From positions 1 to 64,000 of the forward strand of contig NZ_JAFKJN010000034.1 of assembly GCF_017305915.1 (NCBI RefSeq): a stretch of DNA of 64,000 bases. The letters run 5' to 3'. The notes beneath the pieces are model-generated. The model saw nothing but the letters and a program-made list of their open reading frames with translations. It did no database searches and was not told the origin of the DNA. A program made the position numbers and the translations under genes. The first letter of the stretch is position 1. Every line of letters starts with the position of its first letter. This document shows, piece by piece, positions 43,413 to 50,806 of the stretch. The DNA is from Reyranella sp. (GTDB lineage: Bacteria; Pseudomonadota; Alphaproteobacteria; Reyranellales; Reyranellaceae).

Positions 43413-44060
43413 ATGAACGTCCCCGCCATGCAGCGCCTGATCGCCGAGCTTCGCCAGTCGGGCATCGGCGACGAGAACGTGCTGAACGCGATCGCCGGCG
43501 TCGACCGCGAGCGCTTCGTGGCGGCGCCGTTCGCCGAGCGCGCCTGGGACAACACCGCGCTGCCCATATCCTTCGGCCAAACCATCAGTCAGCCGCTGGT
43601 GGTGGCGGCCATGACCGAAGCGCTCAAGGTCGGCTCGCGCATGAAGGTGCTCGAGATCGGCACAGGCTCGGGCTACCAGGCCGCGGTGCTGGCCAAGATC
43701 GCCCGCCGGGTCTACTCGATCGAGCGCTTCAAGCCGCTGTCCAAGGAAGCCGAGCGGCTGCTGATCAGCCTCGGCATCTACAACGTCGTCTGCGACGTCG
43801 GCGACGGCAGCAAGGGCTGGCCGGGCCAGGCGCCGTTCGACCGCATCATCGTCACCGCCGCCGCCGAGGAGCGGCCGCAGGCGCTGATCGACCAGCTCGC
43901 GGTGGGCGGCATCCTGATCGTGCCGGTCGGCCGGGACCCGACCTCCCAGGTGGTCGAGCGAATCGTGAAGAGCGAGAACGGGCTGCAGCGGGACACCCTG
44001 ATGCCGGTGCGCTTCGTGCCCCTGGTGACCGGTGCCCTGCCGGTGCTGGGCCAGGGCTGA
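43413..44060 (+). CDS. pcm: Protein-L-isoaspartate O-methyltransferase
   Basis: A 215-residue methyltransferase that repairs isoaspartyl damage using S-adenosylmethionine. The SAM motif LEIGTGSGYQAAVLA and the family's ISFGQTISQP are present. It lies 17 bp after surE; this pairing is conserved. It ends the housekeeping block. Confidence 0.95.
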   Translation: MNVPAMQRLIAELRQSGIGDENVLNAIAGVDRERFVAAPFAERAWDNTALPISFGQTISQPLVVAAMTEALKVGSRMKVLEIGTGSGYQAAVLAKIARRVYSIERFKPLSKEAERLLISLGIYNVVCDVGDGSKGWPGQAPFDRIIVTAAAEERPQALIDQLAVGGILIVPVGRDPTSQVVERIVKSENGLQRDTLMPVRFVPLVTGALPVLGQG

Positions 44061-44091
44061 GGAGGCTGGCCAGGCGCAGGAGCACGTCTTG

Positions 44092-44757
44092 TCAGGCGCG
44101 CCGCCGATCACTGAGATCGAACATCTGCGGCAGGCTGCGCGCGGCTGCGGCCGATCCTTCAATGCGTGCCAGCTTTTCCGACACCGCCTGCTCGAGCGGC
44201 AGCTCGGTCGAGAGAATGCGCAACAGGGTGTCAAAGCGGGTCTCGATCGTAGCACTGGCCGGGCCGTCGCAGCGGCGGAGCGTCGTGCCATGCGGGCCAC
44301 CCTGCACGAGGAAGCTGGCGGATTTGCCGCCCTGGGTCACGCGCAGCGCGATCGTGCGCGCCGGTGTCGGTGTCTGGCGGGTGATCGCGTCGAGGCCGAG
44401 CAACACCCAGTCGGGCTCAAAGGCGTCGTCCGGGCGCGGCGGAAAGAGAAAGTGGCCGCCCCACCGGATCAGCTCCCGAATCGCAGGTTTCAGCGCCCGT
44501 CCGACCGGGGTCAGCTCGTAGGTCTGTGCGTTGAAGGGCGCGGGCAGGGTGGCGCGCCGCACGATACCGCTCTCGATCAGGGCGCTGAGGCGACCGGTCA
44601 GGACGGTCGGACTGACGCCGCTCAGCCGCTCGACCAAGTCGCTGAAGCGCTTGGGGCCGAGCAGCAATTCGCGCACGATGAGTAGGGTCCAGCGCTCACC
44701 GACGATCTCAGCGGCGCGGGCAAGAGCACAGAACTGAGGATAGCGCGTTTGCGTCAA
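44092..44757 (-). CDS. HxlR-family transcriptional regulator
   Basis: A 221-residue regulator. The winged-helix HxlR domain is N-terminal (FCALARAAEIVGERWTLLIVRELLLGPKRFSDLVERLSGVSPTVL in two parts). About 100 further residues follow and may bind a ligand, as in longer HxlR proteins. It starts with TTG at 44757, overlapping the stop of the membrane protein before it (TTGA). It probably autoregulates the GST - membrane protein - regulator operon. Confidence 0.85.
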   Translation of the reverse strand: MTQTRYPQFCALARAAEIVGERWTLLIVRELLLGPKRFSDLVERLSGVSPTVLTGRLSALIESGIVRRATLPAPFNAQTYELTPVGRALKPAIRELIRWGGHFLFPPRPDDAFEPDWVLLGLDAITRQTPTPARTIALRVTQGGKSASFLVQGGPHGTTLRRCDGPASATIETRFDTLLRILSTELPLEQAVSEKLARIEGSAAAARSLPQMFDLSDRRRA

Positions 44758-45152
44758 CTGCGGTGGGCCAAGGCGATCAAGGGACCGACGACGACGAACT
44801 GAAGGAGCGTGAAACCGGTCTCCAGCGCGAGGTAGATCGGCACGGATGTCATCACGTTCTTGGCAGCGACGGCAAGCGTCGTGAACGACCATGAAAGCAG
44901 ACCGATCATGAGACCGTAGGCGAGGCCGTTCCTCAGGATCGACCGACGCTCGGTGAAGACGCGAGGATAGACCCAGGAGAAGGCGACGCCCTGGATCAAC
45001 ATCGACAACAGGCCGAACGGCACGATGATGTCGTCGCGATACATCGCGAGCTCGCGGTAAGCCGGCGCGAAGACCGTCAGATGCCAGGGATAGGCGATGA
45101 CGAAGCTCGGCACGACATAGGCGAAGACGCCGAGCCAGAAGGCGCGTGACAT
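44754..45152 (-). CDS. Small four-helix membrane protein, unrecognised
   Basis: A 132-residue protein with about four hydrophobic helices (FWLGVFAYVVPSFVIAYPW, IIVPFGLLSMLIQGVAFSWVY, LAYGLMIGLLSWSFTTLAV, ALETGFTLLQFVVVGPLIAL). GAGGA precedes the ATG at 45152. It is between the GST and the HxlR regulator and overlaps the latter's start. Function unknown; possibly a transporter helper or a stress protein. Confidence 0.75.
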   Translation of the reverse strand: MSRAFWLGVFAYVVPSFVIAYPWHLTVFAPAYRELAMYRDDIIVPFGLLSMLIQGVAFSWVYPRVFTERRSILRNGLAYGLMIGLLSWSFTTLAVAAKNVMTSVPIYLALETGFTLLQFVVVGPLIALAHRS

Positions 45153-45162
45153 GGTGGTGTCC

Positions 45163-45789
45163 TCAGAGCGCAACCTTGCGCTCGGCGTAGTAGGCTTTGA
45201 CGGCCGGATGTGCCTTCACGCGATCATGGTGCTCGACGAGCCGCGGGGCGACGCGGTCGGGCAGATCGACCGGCACGTGATCGAGCTGTCCGGACCTCAG
45301 ATGGCGAATCCAGACGAAGACCTTGAGGTCCGCGACAGTGAGCCGGCCGTCCGAGAAGTACTGTCCGCCATGGGCGACGAGCCGGCGCTGCAGGCGGTCG
45401 AGCGAATAGGAAAGCGGCCCTGCGGCGAGACTTTCGCGCTGCGCCTTCTTCTCGGCCGCCGGCAGGGACATGGTGCTCCAGAGCTTGGTGGCGATTTCCT
45501 CGACCGCGTCCATTGCTTCGTCGCAGAGAGCCGCCTGCCAGGCATCGCTCGGATAGAGCCCGGCAAGCTTGCCAACATACCGATTGATGCCGTTGGACTG
45601 CGCCACCGTCTGGCCATCCAGCTCGAGCACCGGAAGGGCGCCGAATGGCGTGCCGGGCTTGCGGCCCTCCCAGTCGGCGAACTTCACCCGATCATCCTCG
45701 AACGGCACCCCACCGATGACCATGGCCAGCCGCGCGGCCTCGCCTCGTGCGCCGTCGATATCGAAATATACGAGCTTCGGGCTAGCCAT
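45163..45789 (-). CDS. Glutathione S-transferase-like protein
   Basis: A 208-residue GST. The N-terminal thioredoxin-like half has LVYFDIDGARGEAARLAMVIGG and LPVLELDGQTVAQSNGINRYV with the conserved cis-Pro and Ser. The C-terminal half is helical. AGGAGG lies before the ATG. It heads an operon with a membrane protein and an HxlR regulator, suggesting induction by an electrophile. Confidence 0.88.
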   Translation of the reverse strand: MASPKLVYFDIDGARGEAARLAMVIGGVPFEDDRVKFADWEGRKPGTPFGALPVLELDGQTVAQSNGINRYVGKLAGLYPSDAWQAALCDEAMDAVEEIATKLWSTMSLPAAEKKAQRESLAAGPLSYSLDRLQRRLVAHGGQYFSDGRLTVADLKVFVWIRHLRSGQLDHVPVDLPDRVAPRLVEHHDRVKAHPAVKAYYAERKVAL

Positions 45790-45810
45790 GCGTTTTTCCT
45801 CCTGAAAATG

Positions 45811-45838
45811 TAGTATATAGTCCTAAAAATGGAGTCAA
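45811..45838 (-). promoter_or_regulatory. Promoter of the GST-HxlR operon
   Basis: Reading towards the GST gene, TTGACT (45838-45833) and TATACT are separated by 15 bases in an AT-rich patch that stands out from the GC-rich surroundings. The TAGTATATA sequence is a likely site for the HxlR protein itself. Spacing is slightly short of the ideal 17. Confidence 0.5.
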
Positions 45839-45868
45839 GGCGGCTCCGCCGGTCCAGGAGGCCCATAC

Positions 45869-46195
45869 GTGCCCTACGATCCCCACTTGGCTGACCGCAT
45901 GCGCGCGGCCCTCGCGCATCGCCGCGGCATCGGCGAGCGGGCAATGTTCGGGGGCTTCTGCTGGATGCTGAACGGCAACATGCTGTGCGGCGTCGAGGTC
46001 GGCCGCTTCATGTTCCGGATCGGCAAGGAGCTGGAGGCCAAGGCGCTGGCAAAGCCCGGCGCGGTGCCCATCGTCTTCAACGGGCGGCGGATGGGCGGCT
46101 TCGTCTGGGTCGATGAGAGAGCCTGCCGAGGCCGCGGACTCGCCAGCTGGATCGAACTCGCCTCGCGTTTCGTCGGCACGCTGCCGCCGAAGTAG
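45869..46195 (+). CDS. TfoX N-terminal domain-like protein
   Basis: A 108-residue protein of the TfoX/YjhX N-domain type, with MFGGFCWMLNGNMLCGVEVGRFMFRIGKE. It starts with GTG at 45869 behind a strong AGGAGG. Single-domain proteins of this group are common in proteobacteria; their role is unclear and need not involve competence. It is divergent from the GST operon. Confidence 0.8.
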   Translation: MPYDPHLADRMRAALAHRRGIGERAMFGGFCWMLNGNMLCGVEVGRFMFRIGKELEAKALAKPGAVPIVFNGRRMGGFVWVDERACRGRGLASWIELASRFVGTLPPK

Positions 46196-46263
46196 CGGAC
46201 GAACATTCTGCAGGGGCGCTACCCCATCGTCACTTCGGCTCCGACGGGCCGGAAGATCATTTC

Positions 46264-46390
46264 TCTAGAGCGATTTCCGGGCAGATGGAACCGCTCGCGG
46301 TTCCATCTGCCCGGAAATGCGCGCACGGGGGTTGTTGTTGCAGCAGGCATATTCCGTTCGGCTGATTCCAGCCGAACGGAATATGCTCTA
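46264..46390. repeat. TCTAGAG-linked hairpin repeats, copies 2 and 3
   Basis: Copy 2: TCTAGAG followed by an 18-bp perfect stem (ATTTCCGGGCAGATGGAACC...), 46264-46319. Copy 3, inverted: ATATTCCGTTCGGCT / AGCCGAACGGAATAT, ending in CTCTAGG at 46348-46392. Copy 3 is the same element as 15502-15547 with changes kept complementary, and it contributes the stop codon of the DoxX gene. Confidence 0.7.
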
Positions 46391-46864
46391 GGCGCCGTAC
46401 TCCGCCGGCTTGCGGTTCGGACGCAGCAGCCGCAGCACGAAGTGATCGAGTGACACGGGGCCAGGCCCGGCGATGCCGAGCCAGGCGAACATCACGAAGT
46501 ACGAAACCTCCTCGAAGCCCAGCAGCGTTTCCAGCGAATCGACGTCGGCCCATTTGGCCGAGGCGATCGCCACGACCATGATGATCATCATCGGCACCGC
46601 GATGAAGCGGGTCAGCAAGCCGACCAGCAGCAACAGCCCGCCAACGAATTCCATGCCGGACACGAACGGCGCCAGAACTTCGGGCGCCGGAATGCCCCAG
46701 CCGCGGAAGTTCTCGATCATGCGCGGCAGGATGTGCAGCTTGCCCAAGCCCGACCACAGGAACACCCAGCCGACGACGATGCGGACGGCGAGCGGTCCCG
46801 CCCAGGTGAAATAACCCGCGACCACGCGGGACCAGTCGTAGAAGACGGTCGCGAAGGCATTCAT
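46388..46864 (-). CDS. DoxX-family membrane protein
   Basis: A 158-residue protein with four helices typical of DoxX (VRIVVGWVFLWSGLGKLHI, SGMEFVGGLLLLVGLLTRFIAV, MMIIMVVAIASAKW). AGGAGA precedes the ATG at 46864. DoxX proteins accompany bufferin and gold-induced (gig) clusters. Here it follows the Cys-rich peptide by 62 bp. The stop codon is provided by a palindromic repeat, so the C-terminus may have been altered by its insertion. Confidence 0.85.
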   Translation of the reverse strand: MNAFATVFYDWSRVVAGYFTWAGPLAVRIVVGWVFLWSGLGKLHILPRMIENFRGWGIPAPEVLAPFVSGMEFVGGLLLLVGLLTRFIAVPMMIIMVVAIASAKWADVDSLETLLGFEEVSYFVMFAWLGIAGPGPVSLDHFVLRLLRPNRKPAEYGA

Positions 46865-46926
46865 CTGCGATCTCCTGAAGAAGTAGCCGGCGGGCGCATC
46901 GACGAGGATGGCCCGCCGGCGGCGCC

Positions 46927-47160
46927 TCACATCACCTTGCCGCCCTTGGCGGTGCAGTCCTGCGCGTTCGAGGTCTCGGTGAAGCCCTGGCCCTTGCAGG
47001 CGTTCTGGCCCTTGCAGGCATTGTTGGCGCCCTTGCAGGCGCTCTGTCCCTTGCACGCATTGGTACCGCCGCACTTCACGCCCTCGGCGTGCGCGGCGGT
47101 GACGAAGGTGCCGGCGGCGAAGATCGCGGCGGCGGTGGTGATCAACTGACGCTTGGTCAT
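46927..47160 (-). CDS. Bufferin-like (BufA2-type) Cys-rich periplasmic peptide
   Basis: A 77-residue precursor. A signal peptide (MTKRQLITTAAAIFAAGTFV...AHA, cut after residue 25) is followed by a 52-residue mature part with six Cys (30, 36, 42, 49, 55, 69), mostly in repeats of NACKG/SACKG. This matches the BufA2 type of bufferins, ribosomally made peptides that MNIO (DUF692) enzymes modify at Cys to chelate copper. No MNIO or partner gene is in the window. GGGAGA precedes the ATG. It is divergent from an ECF sigma gene. Confidence 0.8.
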   Translation of the reverse strand: MTKRQLITTAAAIFAAGTFVTAAHAEGVKCGGTNACKGQSACKGANNACKGQNACKGQGFTETSNAQDCTAKGGKVM

Positions 47161-47205
47161 GAGAAGTCTCCCGAGTGAACGAGCATCGTGGCTCGTACCG
47201 GGTTG

Positions 47206-47231
47206 TTCGGAGCCGAAAGCTGCGACGTTAC
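47206..47231 (-). promoter_or_regulatory. ECF-type promoter of the bufferin-DoxX operon
   Basis: On the minus strand GTAACG (47231-47226), 16 bases, then CGAA (47209-47206). The start codon of the peptide is 46 bp after CGAA. The motif matches that upstream of the sigma gene in words and spacing and resembles -35/-10 elements of ECF sigma factors. Confidence 0.65.
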
Positions 47232-47271
47232 GCGACGCCCGAAAAATTTCGGACGCTCGTCCCGCCGGGCT

Positions 47272-47297
47272 GTAATGTCAGGGCCTCCGCACACGAA
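47272..47297 (+). promoter_or_regulatory. ECF-type promoter of the sigma/anti-sigma operon
   Basis: GTAATG (47272-47277), 16 bases, then CGAA (47294-47297). In both this site and the divergent one the -35 word continues TC. The presence ahead of the sigma gene suggests autoregulation. Confidence 0.65.
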
Positions 47298-47343
47298 TAT
47301 GTGAAAGACAGCTTCGTTAGCCGACCTCGACGATCTCGCCGCT

Positions 47344-47865
47344 TTGATGCGGTCGGCAAGGCAGGGCGACGACGAGGCCTATCGGCGGCTGCTCGGCAAG
47401 GTCGCGGTCTGGCTAAGGATGGTCGTTCGGCGGGGCCTGGTATCGGCCGGACGCGGTCCGGCGGAGAGCGAGGACATCGTGCAGGAGACTTTGCTTGCGA
47501 TGCATCTGAAGCAGGACAGCTGGAACGAGCAGCAGCCGATCGTGCCATGGCTGCGCGCCATCGCCCGCCACAAGCTCGCCGATCACCTGCGCCGGCGCGG
47601 CTTCCATGACCATGTCGACATCGACGACTGGTCCAATGCGCTCGAGGTCTCGGTCGAGGTCGAGGCGCCGGCCGCCATTGATTCGCGCCGGCTGCTCGAG
47701 AGCTTGCCGGAGCGCCAGCGGGTGATCGTGCAGCGGATCTCGCACGAGGGCCGCAGTGCCGCCGATGTCTGCTCCGAGCTCGGCATGAGCGAGGGCGCCG
47801 TGCGCGTTGCGCTGCATCGGGCGCTCAAGGCGCTCGCCGCCTTCTATCGACGGGAGCGGCCATGA
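47344..47865 (+). CDS. ECF RNA polymerase sigma factor (NrsF-linked type)
   Basis: A 173-residue sigma factor with regions 2 and 4: DIVQETLLAMHLKQDSWNEQQPIVPWLRAIARHKLADHLRR (in two parts, region 2) and LPERQRVIVQRISHEGRSAADVCSELGMSEGAVRVALHRALKAL (region 4). The first usable start is TTG at 47344 (ATG at 47347). Ten plausible coding residues (LADLDDLAAL) precede it without a start codon. Its stop overlaps the anti-sigma ATG. The pair corresponds to Caulobacter SigF-NrsF, which responds to metal stress. Confidence 0.9.
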   Translation: MMRSARQGDDEAYRRLLGKVAVWLRMVVRRGLVSAGRGPAESEDIVQETLLAMHLKQDSWNEQQPIVPWLRAIARHKLADHLRRRGFHDHVDIDDWSNALEVSVEVEAPAAIDSRRLLESLPERQRVIVQRISHEGRSAADVCSELGMSEGAVRVALHRALKALAAFYRRERP

Positions 47866-48497
47866 AGACCGAGCAACTCGTCGAGGCACTGGTCGCCGAT
47901 CGGCCGGCGGCACGACGGCCACTCGCGCGGTCGCTCGGGTGGGCACTGGCCGCAGGCGGCGTGGTGTCGCTCGCCGTCTTCTTCCTCGAGCTGGGAATAC
48001 GCCCCGATATCGGGCCCGCCCTCGCGACCTGGCGCTTCGACCTCAAGGTCGCGATGGTCCTGCTCGGGCTGGTGCTGGCCTTCGGCGTCTGCCTCGACTG
48101 CTCGCGGCCCGACATGCCGCGCCATCCGCTGCGACGCCTGCTGCCGCTTCTGGCGGTCCTCGCGGCGGCGGTCGCAATCGAGCTGGTGTCGGTGCCGCGG
48201 TCGGCCTGGCAGGGCAGGCTGGTCGGCACCAACGCGATGATCTGCCTGCCGATGGTGCCGATCCTGTCGCTGGCGCCGCTGGCTGCGGCGCTGCTCATCC
48301 TGCGGCGTGGCGCGCCAGCCTCGCCGGCCCTGGCCGGTGCCGCGGCCGGGCTGTTGGCTGCACTCTGCGGCGCCAGCCTCTACGCCTTCCATTGCTTCGA
48401 CGATTCGCCGCTGTTCGTGGCGACATGGTACACGCTGGCGGCGGCGCCCATGGTGGCTATCGGCACTTTGGCCGGTCGCCGCCTGCTGCGCTGGTAG
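47862..48497 (+). CDS. nrsF: NrsF/DUF1109-type membrane anti-sigma factor
   Basis: A 211-residue six-helix membrane protein (helices about 26-43, 60-77, 92-110, 125-147, 155-172, 183-203). The DUF1109/NrsF family holds an ECF sigma factor at the membrane until metal or oxidative stress. Periplasmic-side Cys at 128 and 178, fifty residues apart, match the two conserved Cys reported as essential in Caulobacter NrsF. ATG overlaps the sigma stop by ATGA. Confidence 0.87.
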   Translation: MKTEQLVEALVADRPAARRPLARSLGWALAAGGVVSLAVFFLELGIRPDIGPALATWRFDLKVAMVLLGLVLAFGVCLDCSRPDMPRHPLRRLLPLLAVLAAAVAIELVSVPRSAWQGRLVGTNAMICLPMVPILSLAPLAAALLILRRGAPASPALAGAAAGLLAALCGASLYAFHCFDDSPLFVATWYTLAAAPMVAIGTLAGRRLLRW

Positions 48498-48555
48498 CAA
48501 AGAAAACCGGCCCGGTCGTATTCCCGCCGGAATCGCGATGCAGTAGAATCACCCT

Positions 48556-49467
48556 ATGAAAAGAGCCCCTCGCTCCCTCTCGCGATGGGCCGGCTGGACG
48601 CGATCGCTGACCATAACGGCGACACTGACGGCTGCGCTCGGCGCTTGTACCTCCGTGGACAACGTCCTCTATGGCGCCCGCGAGGGCACCATGGAGTATC
48701 CCGGCTCCGGCGCCGGTCCCAACGCCGTGCCGACCTATGTCGTCAAGAACAAGGACACGCTCGACGGCATCGCCAGCCGCTACGGCGTCAGCAGCCAGAG
48801 CATCGCCGAGCGCAACAAGCTGAAAGAGCCCTATTCGTTGCGGCCGGGCCAGACCCTGCAGGTGCCCGGCGCCCGGTACGTGCCGCCGTCCGAGCCGGTC
48901 GAGACGGCCTCCTCGGCGCCGCCATCCGGCGGTGCGCCGGCGAGCGGCCCGCCCGGCCCGGTGAAGCGTGAATCGCTGCCGCCGCCGGGTTCGTCGGAAA
49001 AGACCGCCTCCACGGCGCCCGGTCCCGCCGCCTCGGGGGCACCGGTGCCGCTGGCTCCCCATACCCCTGCGGCCACACCGGAGCCGCCCAAGCCGCGCTT
49101 CGCCTGGCCGCTGCACGGCAAGGTCATCGCCCCCTACGGCACGAGCAACGGCCAGACCAACGACGGTATCGACATCGCCGCCGACAACGGCGCCCCGGTA
49201 AAGGCCGCGGACGGCGGTGAGGTGGTCTATGTGGGCGAGGTGACCCGTCTGGGTAACGTCGTCCTGATCAAGCACGAGGGCGGCTACATCACCGCCTACG
49301 GCAACACCGATGCGGCGTTGGTCAAGAAGGGTGACACGGTCAAGAAGGGACAGACGATCGCTCGCGCCGGCTCGAGCGGAGGTGCTGCCAGCCCGCGGCT
49401 GCACTTCGAGGTCCGCCGCGGCGGCGCCAAGACCATCGACCCGATGACGGTCCTGCCGCCGAGCTGA
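48556..49467 (+). CDS. LysM-M23 lipoprotein, NlpD-like amidase activator
   Basis: A 303-residue lipoprotein: lipobox LGAC with Cys31, a LysM domain at about 59-105, a Pro/Ala linker, and an M23 (LytM) domain from about 181. The metal-binding residues are degenerate: NDGID lacks His before the Asp, and RLHFEV has lost the first His of HxH. As in NlpD and EnvC, it should activate a cell-wall amidase rather than cut peptidoglycan. Found after pcm/surE in many alphaproteobacteria, here separated by about 4.5 kb. Confidence 0.88.
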   Translation: MKRAPRSLSRWAGWTRSLTITATLTAALGACTSVDNVLYGAREGTMEYPGSGAGPNAVPTYVVKNKDTLDGIASRYGVSSQSIAERNKLKEPYSLRPGQTLQVPGARYVPPSEPVETASSAPPSGGAPASGPPGPVKRESLPPPGSSEKTASTAPGPAASGAPVPLAPHTPAATPEPPKPRFAWPLHGKVIAPYGTSNGQTNDGIDIAADNGAPVKAADGGEVVYVGEVTRLGNVVLIKHEGGYITAYGNTDAALVKKGDTVKKGQTIARAGSSGGAASPRLHFEVRRGGAKTIDPMTVLPPS

Positions 49468-49475
49468 GCTCCCAG

Positions 49476-49814
49476 CTAACCGACGACCTTGCCGTCCAAT
49501 TTGTACTGACCCTTGCGGTCCTCGATCTCAAGGATCCAGACGTCGGGGTCGTACTTCACCTGGCGCTCGATATAGGCGTCGGCCTCGGGCTCGCTCACGG
49601 GGGTGGGGCCGGTGCCGCGGCTCCAGGCCGGCTCGTCGCCGCTGCTGCTGGTCTGCGCATAGACGGTGACGCCCTGCTCGAAGCGGTTGAGCTTCAACAG
49701 CACCGTGCCGGCATCGGGATCGCCGCGCCGCACGACGGTGGCCGGAATGAAGGCACGGTCGCAGATGCGCACCTGCGCCATCACCCAGATGCCGGTCGTG
49801 ATGCCCATAGCCAT
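49476..49814 (-). CDS. DUF1491-family protein
   Basis: A 112-residue protein typical of alphaproteobacterial DUF1491: IWVMAQVRICDRAFIPATVVRRGDPDAGTVLLKLNRFEQGV, here split, and EADAYIERQVKYDPDVWILEIEDRKG. Soluble, no known function. A second ATG six bases downstream is possible. It lies 15 bp after the unknown gene at 49830 and ends 8 bp from the NlpD-like gene. Confidence 0.82.
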   Translation of the reverse strand: MAMGITTGIWVMAQVRICDRAFIPATVVRRGDPDAGTVLLKLNRFEQGVTVYAQTSSSGDEPAWSRGTGPTPVSEPEADAYIERQVKYDPDVWILEIEDRKGQYKLDGKVVG

Positions 49815-49829
49815 GGCTAGGCTCTAGCG

Positions 49830-50738
49830 TCAGGCGAGCGCGTCGTCGAGACCGTCGAACACCGCGCGCGCCCCGCGCCAGCGGTAGCGCACGCAGGCGA
49901 AGGGCAGCGAGCCCAGCGCGCCGTCGCGCTCGGCCAATTCGGCCGGCGCAACCAGAATTGGCCGCACGTCGGCGCCGCCGCGCGCCGCGGCCAGCGACAG
50001 CGAGCCGACGGCCAGCGCCAGCTCCTCGGGCTGGTTGTCGGCGATCAGCGCGAACAGGGGCTGCGGGCGCTCGCCGCGCAGCGAGAAGAGATCGAGCGTG
50101 CCGCCGAACAGGCCGCGCTTGGAAAGCTCCTCGTGCAGCGACAAGTCGACCAGCGAGCGATCGCACGCCGCCCCGGCCGAGCCGTGTACCGACGGCTCGA
50201 CACAGAGCGTCGGCTGGCTGGCCGGCGTCCCGCCTTCCTTGAAGCGGCGCACCGAATCGACGAAGCGGCCGAGCAGACGGGTCAGCCGCGGGCTGCCGAA
50301 CGGCGCAATGATCAGCGCCTCGGTCTCCTCGCCGTCGGGCCACTGCACGCTCCGCCACACGCCGTCGGCGAGGAACTCGCGGAAGCCCGACTTGCTGAGG
50401 CGACCGGAGTGGGCGAGGTAGAGCGCGCCTGCGTCGTCGGCGGCGACGATGCCCGCGACTTTCCGGTCGGCGCCGGCGCGCGGCAGGTTGATCTCGCAGG
50501 TGATGCTCTCGCGCCGCGCCGGCGGATCGGGCGCATGGCCCAACACCAGGGCATCGCGCTGATGGCGCGGCTCGACCGCCCACCAGAAGGCGTCGTCGCG
50601 CACCCAGTGGATGGTGGTGCGCAACTCGCCGCCGCGCCAGGTCAGGCGCACACCGCGCGCAGGAACGCCCTCGAGGCCGCCATGCAGCCGCTTGATGGCG
50701 CGATCGATGCGCTTGGGGTCCCCCACGACCGTGAGCAT
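49830..50738 (-). CDS. Conserved-looking protein of unknown function (302 residues)
   Basis: No family recognised. The protein has no signal peptide or membrane segment. The N-terminus (MLTVVGDPKRIDRAIKRLHGGLEG) looks alpha-beta. The middle has APFGSPRLTRLLGRFVDSVRRFKEG and the C-terminal part alternates beta-like and helical stretches. It is transcribed ahead of the DUF1491 gene in one probable operon and is divergent from Uup, 68 bp away. Confidence 0.65.
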   Translation of the reverse strand: MLTVVGDPKRIDRAIKRLHGGLEGVPARGVRLTWRGGELRTTIHWVRDDAFWWAVEPRHQRDALVLGHAPDPPARRESITCEINLPRAGADRKVAGIVAADDAGALYLAHSGRLSKSGFREFLADGVWRSVQWPDGEETEALIIAPFGSPRLTRLLGRFVDSVRRFKEGGTPASQPTLCVEPSVHGSAGAACDRSLVDLSLHEELSKRGLFGGTLDLFSLRGERPQPLFALIADNQPEELALAVGSLSLAAARGGADVRPILVAPAELAERDGALGSLPFACVRYRWRGARAVFDGLDDALA

Positions 50739-50806
50739 TGCGACCCCAACATAGCGGCATAGTTATCCTTGCCCCTGTGGACAGGTTCGGCCAAACCGTC
50801 CGCTCG

